Shown here: positions 1 through 11,707 of the stretch, piece by piece
Position numbering within the stretch: the stretch's first letter is position 1
How the letters are laid out: every line of letters starts with the position of its first letter
Assembly: GCF_963583255.1 (NCBI RefSeq)
Contig: NC_084809.1
Location: 11,203,997-11,267,996, forward strand
Origin: Pyrus communis
Lineage: Eukaryota; Streptophyta; Magnoliopsida; Rosales; Rosaceae
Direction: 5' to 3'
DNA length: 64,000 bases
Position numbers and translations under genes: made by a program
Notes under the pieces: generated by a model
What the model was told of the DNA's origin: nothing
Databases searched by the model: none
Seen by the model: the letters and a program-made list of their open reading frames with translations, nothing else

Positions 1-2
1 GG

Positions 3-1606
3 GTGTTTCGGATTAAACGAAAACCCGATGGTACAATTGACAGATACAAGTCTCACCTTGTGGCAAAAAGGTTTCACCAACAAAAAGGTATTGATTTTAA
101 AGAAACCTTCAGTCCTGTTGCCAAACCAGTGACCAATCACATCTTATTAACTCTTGTTGACCAAAATGATAGGTTCTTAAATCAATTGGATATTAGCAAT
201 GTGTTTCTTCATGGATCACTGAAAGAATAGGTGTTTATGCAACAAAATCCTGGTTCGAGGCTATGCTGCTTCTAAGCTCTCCTCACTTTCACGATAAGAA
301 TAGGGGGCCGCATGATCTTTAATGTGGTGTATCCACGATAATATCATACCATTTCTTTCGATGGAGAAAGGATCCAAATCGCAGCAGCAAATACCAGTCT
401 AGTAGATGTGCCCTCAATCTCCTCAACTGACCAAACTTCAGAGATATTGCCAACTCAGTTGGTCTCTTTATGGCTTAAAGCAAGCCCCTCGGGCTTGGTA
501 TGACAAACTTGGTCATACCTTACTCTCTCTTGGTTTTGCTAATTCTCAATCAGATTGCTCTTTATTTGTGCATACATTTCCTTCCCTTATAATAGTATTG
601 GTGTGCGTTGATGACATCCTAGTCACCGGTCCAAATGCCTCTCATTGTCAAGCTTTTATTCACAAGCTCAGTTCTTTATTTCTTGTCAAAGATCTAGGGC
701 CTCTCCACTATTTCCTTGGTCTTGAAGTACATCGATCCCTTGAAGGTATCTTCTTGTCACAAGGCAAATATGCCATGGATCTTCTAGTTAAGACAAAAAT
801 GGAAGGATGTAAACCTTATGCCACCCCTCTTGGCACTGCTAAATTGGATCACATTAGAGCTTTGTTGTCTAATCCAAATAAGTACAGGTCCATGTTGGTG
901 CTATTCAATACTTAACATGGACAAGGCTATATCTTTCTTTTGTTGTGAACCAAGTTTGCCAATTTCTTCACTGTCCTTGAAATACTCACTTTTAGGCAAT
1001 TAAACGTATTTTCCGGTTTCTCAAAGGTTCAGCTGATCAATGACTCTGGTTTAAAAATGGTTATATGTAACTTACAGCTTTCTCGGATGCTGATTGGGCT
1101 GTGTGTGTTATTGATAAAAGATCTACCTCTAGTTATTGTGTTTACTTGGGTCCCAATCTTATAAGTTGGAGTACTAAAAAGAAGCCCACTGTTGCAAGGT
1201 CTTCAACCGAAGCTGAGTATCAATCTTTTGTTCTCATTGCTGCAAAAATCACATGGATCTGTAAGATTTTCAAAGACATCAATTTTCCTCTTCTTTATAT
1301 TCCTACATTATGGTGTGACAATGTTTCTGCCATATATTTAGCTTCAAATCATATGTTCGATGGGCGTACCAAGCATGTTGAGGTTGATTATTACTATATC
1401 CAGGAGCTTGTTCTTGCAGATTTAGTTAAAGTTTTGTATGTTAACATTGAAAACCAGATTGCAGATATTCATACAAAGTCGATATCCAAGACATGGTTCA
1501 AGTATCTTCAGTCCAAGCTTTCTCTAGGTCCCCTCCGTATAGCTGTCTTTTATAGTTGTAACAGTTTTGTAACTAATCTCTGTGTTAGAGATTTAATTAA
1601 GTACAA
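3..1606 (+). pseudogene. Ty1/copia polyprotein remnant (reverse transcriptase and RNase H)
   Basis: This is the 3' half of a copia pol gene. Positions 3-230 give the start of the reverse transcriptase (RYKSHLVAKRF, then GIDFKETFSPV). Positions 406-915 continue it with LYGLKQAPRAWY and a CVDDILVTG active-site block, where the family usually has YVDD. Positions 1086-1606 give RNase H, with SDADWA, ARSSTEAEYQS, LWCDN and TKHVEVDYYY. The frame is broken: a stop at 228-230, about 145 bases (roughly 258-400) with no copia similarity where the conserved QQPPGF to LYGLKQ stretch should run, and a further break between 915 and 1086. It cannot encode a working protein. The 5' part lies outside the window. 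Confidence 0.9.
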
Positions 1607-1629
1607 TTAGTTACTAAGCTTAATTAGAG

Positions 1630-1666
<37 letters not shown>

Positions 1667-1722
1667 CTGAGTTGTATTCCTTACACATTAAGAAAGAAAT
1701 AATACAGACTTCTTTCTTTACA
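1583..1722 (+). repeat. Probable short 3' LTR of the first copia remnant
   Basis: It follows the RNase H stop directly. It starts TGTTAGAGAT and ends TTTCTTTACA, so it has the TG...CA ends of an LTR, at about 140 bp. An (AT)n run lies at about 1631-1662. No clean polypurine tract precedes it, and the matching 5' LTR is outside the window, so the left boundary is an inference. Confidence 0.5.
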
Positions 1723-1990
1723 GTTCAAGCTATTGGCAACATGCGTGGTGGCTCATCCACGCTGGACTTAGTTGTCGATGATATCAAAATTGGGCTACAA
1801 GGCTTCATTATATCTCAAATATGTCATTGGTAGATCCACCAAAATGTGGCGCATAGATTGGCCAAAGTTGGCCTTACGTTCATATTTTGACTCTTGTTAG
1901 TGTGAGGAGCCTCTAGATATATTCCAGGATGCACTTCTTGAAGGTTGTATGTTTCCATTTACATGTCCAAACAACAAGCACAAAGAACAC
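1723..1990 (+). pseudogene. 3' remnant of a LINE-type RNase H domain (target of the copia insertion)
   Basis: The sequence from 1723 matches by eye the RNase H-like remnant at 12168-12420, base for base over most of 230 bp (shared stretches include GCGTGGTGGCTCATCC and GATGATATCAAAA). It begins exactly where the copia LTR ends, in the middle of the domain. The copia element therefore probably landed inside an older copy of this LINE-derived sequence. It has several stops and no coding capacity. Confidence 0.7.
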
Positions 1991-2079
1991 TAAAATTGTT
2001 AAAAATAAAATAAAAATAAAAGCATACTATTAAACCCAAATAAAAATTGCCAACTAGAACAATTTTTAGTCTTAGGTCA

Positions 2080-3425
2080 CTAACCAATAACTATAGTCGG
2101 TTTTCTTGGAGTAACATGGTTTGGCTGCTGTTCTCCTACTTTTGTCCCAATCCATTAAATTGTCTTCAATATCAAAATAGTCCGCCAAAGTAGCATAGTC
2201 ATACTTTATCTTGTTCAGCTTCTAAGAAAGAGGTGAATAGACATACAAACCTCTTAAACACCTTGGTAGCCAAATTATCATCTGGTTTTTCCACTTCTAC
2301 CAGCTCTGCTCGGAAGCACTTTAGGTAGGTCCTCAAACTTTCATCTTTAGACTGAGGGACCATCTACGCAAATGTCACTATACACTGAGTAGGTGTTTGT
2401 GAATATCTCAGCCAAAGTTTCAAAACAGTTGATGGATCTAGCTGGCACCTCTAAATATTATCTCATGGCCAGTCCCCCTATAGTAGATGAGAACATTTTG
2501 CACATATAAGCATCGTTGTTGATGTATAGCACCATGGCATTCTGGTAATGCATGATGTGGTAGTCACGGTTAGAATCGAAGCGAAATTATTTGAACCTCA
2601 ATTAAGAAACTTCTCCGATATGGGTATTTCTTCGATTTCCATTGAAAGTTGTGTTCAAACTCGAACCATTGCCCTGCCTAAGGTGCGAGGTTAGTTGTCC
2701 ATGACTAAGCTCACATGATTTTCTCTATCCGGGAGGTGTCATCGTTCTTGATCTCCAGAAAATTCAAGCTCGTCAAACCTCATACGAGGAGGTTTCGCCC
2801 TTAGTGCTCTTGTTGTACCTTGAGGAGGATTATGTAGATTTTTTGGTTCTTCTCCAGTAACCACATTTGTGACTTACTTACTTCTTATTGGGGCTCTTCT
2901 TGGATTAATGGCAATTGCTAGCGCCGGAACAGTAGGAAACATTATGGGGTCCCCTTCAAGGGTATGGTACTTATGTTTCCATATCAATAAACAAGAATCT
3001 AGGTTGAAGGGGTCATCCCACTCAAATTCTTTAGGTTTTTCCTTCGCTTCTCCATGTCTACAAAGTTGGAGTGGCTTTCTGCTTGAGCGGCACATACAAT
3101 TTGGCTCTTTTGCAACTTCTCGACATAAATGTTGATCTTCGTCAAGGTTTCTCATAATTGATCTATGGAGGAAGGTGGTCTGTTGACTGGGTCTCCATCA
3201 TTTTCAAGCATGGTTGTCACTCCTTATGGGTTGTTACTTGCCTCTGAAGTTGGTTCTAAGGCAGCGGGCTATTCACTCTTGAAATAACGAACGTATCAAA
3301 AGGCAGGTTATCTCCACCGGTGGAGTTAACGTTGGCGTTGATCGAGCTTTCCTCGGCATACATGTGAGTCGGCAGAGTGATCTAGTTGAGAAGAATAAAA
3401 GTTCGCTCTCAATGAAAGTACCAAT
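2080..3425 (-). pseudogene. Ty3/gypsy gag remnant
   Basis: Read on the minus strand, about 2540-2160 gives a retrotransposon gag core: KMFSSTIGGLA, then PARSINCFETLAEIF, then SLRTYLKCFRAELVEV and DNLATKVFKRF, interrupted by stops. The upstream stretches at 2874-3155 and 3273-3536 look like the N-terminal gag leader and are open only in pieces. No protease, reverse transcriptase or integrase follows; the sequence runs into the LINE remnant at about 2000. This is either a truncated element or a non-autonomous gag-only relic. Confidence 0.65.
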
Positions 3426-3852
3426 TGTTAGAACCAAATTTGCGCACCTCTGTGAACGGTGGTTGACCACAAATTCGAGCAATTTACAAAACAGTAAACA
3501 AATGTTAGCAAGTCTAGGACCAGAGGGGTGTGTCAACCAAAGGCTCTTTGACTGTCAAGTTAGCGAGTAATTAGACTCTAGCAGTGGTCAAGAGATTTGA
3601 AGTATTTAGATTGCGTTACCAGAGATAAACTCTAGATGAGCGCATTTATAACGTGGGGAGATGGACCTTTTTAGGATGGAATTCTAGCTCTAAGCCCAGA
3701 GAATCCTAGAGGATATCGAAAGGTAGATATTGCATCTTCTTAGGAGTTATGATTACTTGCAGCACACGCCATTTCCTAGATTATAGGAATTCCAAGACTT
3801 ATAGGACCTGATTATGTCCATATCCAAATTAAATCAATTGTCTTGTGAAACA
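3426..3852 (-). repeat. 5' LTR of the gypsy gag element
   Basis: On the minus strand it begins TGTTTCACAAG and ends GGTTCTAACA, with TGTT...AACA ends, at about 427 bp. Just inside it on the minus strand is TTGGTACTTTCATTGAGAG, the sort of leader often seen next to gypsy LTRs, and then the gag region. The second LTR is not in the window, so no target duplication can be tested. Confidence 0.55.
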
Positions 3853-4029
3853 ATTATGGTCATCCAGCGAAGTAGCTAGGACTTGACCTAGTGCCCTAGA
3901 GTGGAGTGATGGTGGCAACACTACTCTCTCTGATACAGCTCTCCTCAAAGCTAGTGAGTCTATGACTGAACTTTTAAGGTAACTGTATTCAGATCAGTCT
4001 TACTCCACTCCCGGAAAATCATGGTCCCA

Positions 4030-4487
4030 CAACAACTTCCCATGTTTCTCCTTAGTCAATGGGTTTTTATCCCACATTGGGTTTTACCATAGCAAGATTT
4101 TATGAGTTTTACCTTTTTATGCATTCTTCTATTGATTTGAGACTCACATTTGCTTATTGTGCCGACGACTTCATCAACTGAACTTCTTCATCACCGAAGA
4201 CCTGATGCGCCATTTATTTGAGTATTTACACACTAAAGGAGGAGTGTTGCGGTCCTAAATAGGTTAGAAATGTGATTGTGTAAATCCTAGAGGATTCTAT
4301 AGTATCTTTTAGTTAGTATTTAAGTTGTAATACCTAAAGGGTAAGGGATTTATCTTCCCTTCTACTATAAATAAAGGCACAATGAGGTGAGAAATCACAC
4401 CTCAGAATTCACGCAATTCTCTCTATGCTTTGCCGCACCCTCTCTCTTAGTCTCTCTATAATTCTTCAATCAAATAGGCCTACAACA
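4030..4487 (+). mobile_element. 3' end of a copia element with its LTR (4245-4487)
   Basis: Positions 4030-4244 match by eye the 3' untranslated segment of the copia element at 55606-62800, read on the other strand. Shared blocks include CTCCTTAGTC, TTTGAGACTCACATT and GACGACTTCATCAA. A polypurine tract (AAAGGAGGAG) ends at 4244, and the LTR then runs from TGTTGCGGTCC to GGCCTACAACA (243 bp). The end sequences are the same as in that element, so this is a second, truncated copy of the same family. Its coding part is missing. Confidence 0.8.
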
Positions 4488-4579
4488 TATTCTTCATTGT
4501 GCATGAATTTCTCTATATATATGCATATGCATATTACATACCTATGTATGTACTATAGGTATGAGCCGAGACATTTTGT

Positions 4580-4690
4580 ACCAAAACTTATGTACTGATA
4601 CATTCGCACCGAAATTTATGTACCTATACATCGTACCCAAACTTATGTACTGATGCAATCGTATCAAAACTTACGTACTGATATTTCCGT
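4580..4690. repeat. Minisatellite, four units of about 28 bp
   Basis: Four diverged head-to-tail copies start at 4580, 4608, 4635 and 4663. Each carries a core like AAACTTATGTACTGATAC. No gene overlaps it. Confidence 0.75.
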
Positions 4691-4901
4691 ACCTACGAGT
4701 TTTTTTTTTATTTTTTTTAAATACATTATTTTTGTATTGTTGTTGAATTTTTTTATTAAGAAATTGAAATTGAATAATGCTTTATCTATTAATATGATTG
4801 AAGCACAAAAAATACACATTAATGATGGATCAGTAAAGAATTTCGGATGGTAAGTTTATAAATAATAAATATGCTACAAATACTTAAATATGGTAAGTTT
4901 T

Positions 4902-5011
4902 TTTTTTTTTTGTCAAAAAAAAAATGTTAGATTAGCAACCGACGAGGTCTGAACTCACGTCACCATGCAAGGGCTCAACTTCTTCCACCACTGTGGTAAA
5001 TGGCCACTTGC
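4902..5011 (-). mobile_element. SINE with a 16-bp target-site duplication
   Basis: Flanking direct repeats AAATATGGTAAGTTTT lie at 4886-4901 and 5012-5027. Read on the minus strand, the insert has a tRNA-like head with an A-box-like ACCACAGTGGTGG and a B-box-like GAGTTCAGACCTC, and ends in a T- and A-rich tail. Body length is about 110 bp. The perfect duplication and pol III boxes make this a confident short interspersed element. The tail may be slightly longer or shorter than drawn. Confidence 0.85.
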
Positions 5012-5027
5012 AAATATGGTAAGTTTT

Positions 5028-6062
5028 AATAATATGGAATTAAATTAGATTTATAAAACCTTTCCAGGTTAAAATCTAAAAAGAATCTTATTTAAGTCCT
5101 AAAGCCTAAAAACCCTTAAAATATATGATTCTTTCTACTAGTCTTCCAGTCCTTTGATAAGCTAGCGTAGTTGTAATGTACTAGCCTTTCTACACGCGCT
5201 CATGTGCATGCGAAAAGCTTTTTTTACATCACGGCAAGCTACGCGCGGTGTGTGGAGTTATTTTTTCATTTTACATTTGTTCACGCATAAAGACATTCTT
5301 ATAGTTACCATGCGCTAAGCGCATTGTGCAATGTTTAATTTTAATATTTGTACTTGTCAAGAGACATTCTTTCATTTTAATTTTGTTTAGCTAAAAGTTT
5401 GTATACACTTTTGCACCGTTAGATTTTAATTAACATACCACAAGCTTCTCACCTTGAAAGAGAAAAGCACATAAACGAAATGAAGCTAAACATGATGATC
5501 CTGATCAATCTCTCATATACAATGCCACAAAAAATGAAACTTTATGTCCAAATGATAGCAAAAAAAATTCAAACATTCAATTACCCAGAAAACAACAATG
5601 AAAAATTTATTAAATTAATTAAAATAAACTCATTAGCAAAAGGAACATAAAAATGCAAATTTCTGCAAAACTAATTAAAAATAAACTAATTAATGCACAG
5701 GAAGAACAACCTTTTGAATTAATCTAAAGAGATACAAACTAAAAATATTAAGATTGATAGGAGGAAATGATTGAAATTGATAATTGAGAATAAAAGATTA
5801 AGATTGAGAGTTGAGAAGTTGTACTGAGGAAGACTCTTTGTTGATTTGGCTCTCTATTTCATCATCCGCCTCGCCCTCGTTCTCTTCTCCTTGATTTTTT
5901 CAATGAACGGAGAAACAATTTGCTATAAAATATATTTGTGTAATCAAATAATATGTTGCCAACCTGGTTGAGAAGACATTTGGAATTTCGTAAGATGGAG
6001 ACTCTATGCACGCTTCTCTTTTCTGATTCTTGAATTTAAATGAGATTTGTATAAGGATATAT
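5028..6062. other. Gene-less AT-rich stretch
   Basis: No ORF here has recognisable content. A ~65-bp segment at about 5118-5183 recurs at about 17836-17902 (shared CTACTAGTCTTCCA), so a small dispersed repeat is present. Nothing else was seen. Confidence 0.6.
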
Positions 6063-8457
6063 TGTGACGATCCATCCCTACTTTTCACTAGAATTTCTTT
6101 TTCATTGATGTGTTTTGACGTTTTTACCCTTTTTGGACAAAAGTGGAATCTGACGTGGACGTGGTTTCGGCTTTCAATTTCTTTTTCCTGGTTTCGTACT
6201 TAAATTGTACTCGCCGTCACAAACGCGTGGACGCAAGTTAGACCCAAAACAAATTTGTAACGAAAAAGTTATGCTCTGTTAAAGTACGTTAACTATAGGG
6301 TATATTTGCTCACATGCGTACAAATTTGCAGTGTCAGAACACTGTTAGGAGGACAGATTTTGTACATTTAAAATTGTGCAAAATCCATCCTTTCCCTAAT
6401 TGGTGGATCTGATCCCCTTCCTTCACAACCATCCACCAATCAAACTTTTGTTTTTCCCTTGAATTCCTTCTCACAAGCCAATCAATTGCTTTCCCTCTTT
6501 TGAAAGCAACCAATCAAATCATCACCATCAAACCCTTCACCCAATCAAAGAGCACCTTTTTCTCTCTTTCTTCTCCTTCTCTCTCTCAAACTCAAAACCT
6601 CTCTCACTCTGCAACTCCCTCTTAACTTCACACCAAAACACATAAACGTGACAAACAAACCTCACCATTGGATTCTCCTTGAATCCACGAACACAACCAT
6701 ACCACTGGATCACAAGTTGACCGAGTTTTGGACGTCGAACTCGGAAAGTCTGAACTTAGGGAGTTTGAGTTCAATGTTTTCAAACCGAGTGGAGGAGTTT
6801 TGAAGGTCGGGGAAGCTTTCTTACAACTCCCCGAGGCCTTTAGTGAAGGTTTGGTGAAGAAACAACCTCGAAATACAAGGTTTCGAGAAGTCCCAGTTTT
6901 AGCCGTACCTTTCGAGGCTTTTTCAAGCCACCTCCGTCCACTTTTTGGACTCCAAAAAGGTATAACGCGATTCTGCTCTTCATAAGCTTCATTTCCATAT
7001 AAATTTTGTGGGAAATAGTTGAGCAATGAGCAAGTTATGAAGGTTTGAAATTTTACCCAGAATCCAACAAGCTCAGACGATGGTGAACGGCAACGATAGG
7101 CGAGGACCACCGGAGAAGACGATGGAGTATTCTAATGGCATCAGGTAACACTGCTAAACTATGTTAGTTATTTAATGGAATATTCCTGACGGACATCAAG
7201 GGTTTGCCTGCGCATGGTGGTGCATATGGTCGTGCCTTAGCCTGCGCATAAGGGCGCATTTGGCCTCTGATTTGCTTTCTGTCAATTTGTGTAGGTCTGT
7301 GATGTCGAGTAGATCGATTTCATATATTTAAACCCTAGGTTTGAGCAAACTATAGGGGGTTTTATTTAAGTTTCCGTATATGTGTTATTAATTAATTTAA
7401 AATAATTATTTCACATATAGGGGAAACGTATCCCGCGGACTTGAGGGGTCAGGCAAGGCTCGGCGGTTACGATCCGATGACGTATTTGTGAGTAGGCAGT
7501 TTGTTTTTATACCTATACGTAGTTATAGTTTCCATAAATGCGTACTTACTTCATTTTTATGCTTATATTACCAAGCATCGTTATTGTGATATTAAATGTG
7601 ATAAATGTTGCTATATGGTTAGGATATTACTGTCATGACTTTCATACATATTTGTACATGCTCATCATTGCTGCACCTCAGTGTTAGTACTCACCCCAGC
7701 GCCAGGGCCAGTCCTTCACGTGTATGTTCACATCCGCACCATTCGCTCACCTTGGATCCAAGTTAGGTGTCAGTCATGTCGTACATGTTGCATTAGGCAA
7801 TTTCGACTCGTATGTGACCGTGCTTCGACACCAACCTTTACGTGATTGTAGTACTATAGCATATTGATTACACCCAGTCATGTTCGTGTAAGAAATTATC
7901 TATAGGAACTATTGTGTTAGTTTAGTTGGATGTGCACTTAGTTATACTTGATTATCACATGATTATATTATTGATGCATTTGATATATCATGACTTGGCT
8001 ATTTCTGGTTATATTGTTGTTGTACTTTTGTTACATAATTACGTAGTATGTTTTACGGAAACTATACTTGTTTTACAACGAGGGGTTACTATGTTTGAAA
8101 ATAAAGGTTTTCTTACAAACATTGTTTTGCTGACCCACTCAACTTTGTTTTTCGCCCCTCCAGATTTAGTAGCTGTGCTTACGTGTAAACAAGGATTCTG
8201 GCAAATTTTAGGAGATGGTTATCTTCAGTGGTATGACCCTCATCCTATTTACTATATTGTTATATGCTCTGACATCACATGTGAAATAAGTTCAATCCCG
8301 CTCATCCGCGCACTCTTTTGACTAGGCACTTTTAGGTTTAAATTTATTCACATCCTTTTTCCACTACATTACACTTTATAGCATCGTCACCCTCCAAGTG
8401 TCGGCCAGCACAACTCGATTCAAAGTCCAAGTGGACATTCCGGGTCAGAGTGTGTCA
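6063..8457 (+). repeat. Probable large solo LTR (gypsy type)
   Basis: The block starts TGTGACGATCC and ends GGGTCAGAGTGTGTCA, terminal patterns typical of large Ty3/gypsy LTRs. It is about 2.4 kb and contains no pol-like coding sequence. The open frames inside (for example 6728-6985 on + and 6628-7110 on -) resemble no family I know. Flanks are TATAT on the left and TATTG on the right, so a clean 5-bp target duplication is not visible. Orientation and exact ends are inferred. Confidence 0.5.
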
Positions 8458-8888
8458 TATTGGCAATTCAGTTTGATAGAAACTACATTTTGATGAACAT
8501 GGGTGTAGTTTTTCAATTTTTCACGTTCTCTTTTTTATTTGAGGGTTTTAGCACGTCTCTTTTTTATTTGTTTTTCTTTTCATTTTTTTTTCCAATAAAA
8601 TGATTTTTTACAAAATCATCCAGCTTTTTGTTATTGTATTTTTGTATTTTTTTTTTTTTTTATGTATTAGATATGGTCAGTTTTAGATTTTTTTTGCATT
8701 AGGAATATTTTAGTTCAATTATTTTGTGTGTGAAGCTTTGAGACACCCAAACTGACTTCTGGCTTTCTGATATTAGAGAATAAAACGAATTTTAAATTGG
8801 ATTTTTTTTTTTACAAAATTACCCTTGTGTTTTTTTATGTATTTAGTCCCATTAATCTTGACTCTACCATGATCTAGGGGTGTGATAT
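8458..8888. other. Gene-less T-rich stretch
   Basis: Long T runs and low-complexity AT-rich sequence. The only structure seen is the left copy of a direct repeat at 8675-8781. Confidence 0.6.
8675..8781. repeat. Left copy of ~110-bp direct repeat flanking a LINE remnant
   Basis: Shares blocks with 9649-9757: TTTTAGATTTTTTTTG, TTAGGAATATTTTAG and TTGAGACACC, all in the same order and orientation. Confidence 0.7.
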
Positions 8889-9647
8889 TTTGGAGTGTTG
8901 GAATTGGTTAATTAGTCTGAGGAGATTATTCGGTGGTTGGTGTTTGGTTTGTCGAGATTATGGAAATGTAGGAATTGTATGGTTTTTGAGAAACGGTTGA
9001 TACATCCAATGGAAGCACTAAATTTGCTTCACCAACAAGAATTGGAGTTAAGGGAGATGGAGCAGTGGGCTGCGGCAAAGGTGGATGAGCAGCGGAAGCT
9101 TTCAAAGCCACCTGCTGTGAAAAGGACATGGGAACGCCCTCCTTTTCGTGTGGTGAAGTTTAACTGCGATGGCGCTTGAAGTAAGGGGATGGGAGGTTTT
9201 GGATGGGTTGCAAGGGACTTCACTGGGATTCTTAAGGCAGCAGGTGGTGTCGGCAAGTACCCATGTGTGTCCAGCTTAGTGGCGGAGGCAGAGGAAGTTA
9301 GAGCCGCGGTAGGGGTGTGCGTGGAGCATGGCTTCCGAGACGTGCATATAGAGTCGGATTCTAAAAATCTTATTGCGATGATAAATAGTAATTTGCAGAG
9401 TGAGGTAATGATAGAAGGCATCCTTTTCGATATTCGAATTCTGCAGCAACAATTGAGGTTTATTGAGTTTCGTTATGTTTCTCGTGATTGTAATAAAGCA
9501 GCCCATTTAGTGGCGTCATTTGTGTCTAAGGACGGTGGCTCTCATGTTTGGTTTAGGTTTGAGTTAGAGTGGTTATTCAATACTTTGGCAGCTGATGTAA
9601 ATGTTTTCATTCGTATTTAATGAAATTTTTATTGTTGAAAAAAAAAA
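8889..9647 (+). pseudogene. LINE-derived RNase H domain (RVT_3 type), 5'-truncated, one internal stop
   Basis: From about 8937 the frame reads like the end of a plant non-LTR reverse transcriptase: WKCRNCMVFEK, then PMEALNLLHQQE. It then enters an RNase H-like domain: FRVVKFNCDGA, a TGA stop at 9177-9179, then GGFGWVARD, LVAEAEEVRAA, IESDSKNLIAMI and VSRDCNKAAHLVA. The stop falls where this family usually has Trp (TGG to TGA), so a single base change broke the frame. The acidic residues of an RNase H fold are visible (D in NCDGA, E in AEAEE, D in ESDS). The frame ends at 9618-9620 and is followed by an A tract at about 9639-9647, consistent with a retroposed 3' end. Confidence 0.8.
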
Positions 9648-9648
9648 T

Positions 9649-9757
9649 GTTCATTTTTAGATTTTTTTTTGTTTTAGGAATATTTTAGTCCAATTATTTT
9701 TTTTTGTGAAGCCTTGAGACACCAAAATTGACTTATAACTTTCTAATTAGAGATAAT
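9649..9757. repeat. Right copy of ~110-bp direct repeat flanking a LINE remnant
   Basis: Diverged copy of 8675-8781 in the same orientation. The LINE remnant lies between the two copies. Confidence 0.7.
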
Positions 9758-10032
9758 CAAGTTGTGTGATTGGAATCCAGATCCTCGCCGTTCCATGAAT
9801 TGTATCTGTTCATTATACATCATGCGGTCAAAAATTATTTTAAATGTTTTTATATAAAATTAAATACAAACAGTATCTGACAAAAACTAACCGCACGATT
9901 CACAGATTCTCAGGATCCTCATCAAAAAGATCCGGAGATGATCCTGTTGGGTTTGACCGAGTCTCAGAGTTCAGACCTCTCATGCTCTGCATATATTTGG
10001 AGGGAACCAACTTTCCATAAGCTCGATTCATC

Positions 10033-11707
10033 ATGGCAAGTCTTAGATGCATCGTATACGTGTTAGCCATGAGCCTTTTCAACCCAATTAGCTGCCTTCT
10101 TAATTATGATCATTCAAACTCCAAGCCTGCATATGAGTCACAACAAAAGGCCTTGTTTGTGTTTGGGGCCTCACTATTTGATCCCGGCAACAATCAATAC
10201 CTTAATTTGAGCGTCGCTGCAATGAACTGGCCATATGGGGAAACCTTCTTCCGCCATCCCACTGGAAGATTTTCCGATGGACGCTTAGTCCCGGATTTCA
10301 TTGGTAAGAGGATTTATTTTATTTTATTTTGTTGCATTGGCAGGATCGAATTTTGACTTATCCTGATTCAGTTCTTCAGTCTCCTTGTCACTAAGATGTT
10401 AGCTGTGTTAGTAGATTTGTAACAATATTGACATATTCAAGCGTATATTGATACAAATTCTAGCAGAAGTTACAAATTTAGTGTCACCTAATGTTGCTTT
10501 GCAGCTAATTTTGCAAAATTGGCTATGCTTCCACCATACCTGCAATCTGGTCCGCGTGTATTTACTGATGGCGCCAACTTTGCTTCAGCTGGATCTGGAG
10601 TTCTTGTTGAAACTGGTCCAAGAACTGTTAGTACTCATCTTTATCTGCAAATTAATCGAGCATTTTATGAATGAAATTGGGAATGATAAAGAATATTGGA
10701 ATCCCACGTCAGAAACTTCGACGTATTAACGGGTCATTTTCTGTTTCTTTGATTTTTCTCTTTAATTATGATGTACTATTTGTTTCTCAGCTAAGTTTTC
10801 CAAAGCAGTTGAGCTATTTTAAGAAGGCGACGAAGTTGCTGGAACAGCAACTGGGTAATGTAGAAGCCAAGAGTTTGTTGAAAAGATCTGTTTACTTGAT
10901 CAACATGGGAACGAATGATTATTCTACCTTCTACAATACTAATCCAAATGCCACTGAGTCTCACCGGCAGGATTTCGTAGCAACTGTGATCGGAAACTTG
11001 ACAAGTGTGCTCCAAGTACGAAATAGTACTTTTAGACCAATATTTGACATATTATGTTATTAGACTGTTGTGTTTAATCACGTAATTTCTCTATTTTGTA
11101 GGAACTATATAATTTAGGAGGAAGGAAAATTGCATTTCAGAATGTAGGACCTCTAGGCTGCAGACCTGCAGATAAGCAAGGCTACCCTCAAGCTGATGGT
11201 GGGTGTGTTGGAGGACTCTCAGCTCTGGCCAGGTTACATAATAAAGCTCTAGCTAATATCCTCAAAAATTTGGAGAGCCAGAAACCAGGATTCAAATATT
11301 CAATATTTGAATATTATGATGCAATTGATGACAGGGTAAATAATCCTTCAAAATATGGTACGTCGCCTATCAACTGGCTCTGACCATTACAATATACATA
11401 CAAGAATGATTTAACCTAGGCCAAAACATATATATTGATTGGAATTGCTCTTTGTTTCATTATTGTGAAAGGCTTCTACAATAGTACGGATGCCTGTTGT
11501 GGTACTGGAGCATATCGGGGATCAAATTGCGGCGGAGAAAATGGAACGGAAACATATGAACTGTGCAGCAACCCTGGAGATTATGTGTGGTTTGATGGCG
11601 TGCATACGACTGAAAGGTTAAACCTCCAATTAGCAGACCTAATATGGAGTGGAACACCAAATGTCACAGGGCCTTATAATGTCCAACAGCTATTTGAATT
11701 GGATTAG
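10033..11707 (+). CDS. GDSL-motif esterase/lipase (GLIP type), five exons
   Basis: Exons: 10033-10303, 10505-10626, 10791-11015, 11102-11357 and 11472-11707. They join in frame to 369 codons plus stop, the usual size for plant GDSL lipases. The N-terminus (RCIVYVLAMSLFNPIS) looks like a signal peptide, so the enzyme is probably secreted to the wall or apoplast. Block I is FVFGASLFDPGNN with Ser47 as the expected nucleophile. Most relatives have GDSL, so the Asp is Ala here. Block II is DGANFASAGSG (oxyanion Gly), block III is GTNDY (Asn173), and block V is WFDGVHTTE (Asp333, His336). The catalytic Ser-Asp-His set is therefore complete. Family members hydrolyse acyl esters and act in defence, cuticle formation or seed lipid use; the substrate cannot be read from sequence. 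All introns have GT...AG ends. Confidence 0.9.

Noticed and set aside
6628..7110. 160-residue minus-strand frame and 85-residue plus-strand frame in the 6-8 kb block
   Set aside because: Both sit inside the presumed large solo LTR, overlap each other, and match no known family.
9029..9421. 130-residue minus-strand frame
   Set aside because: Antisense to the LINE RNase H remnant; no domain of its own.
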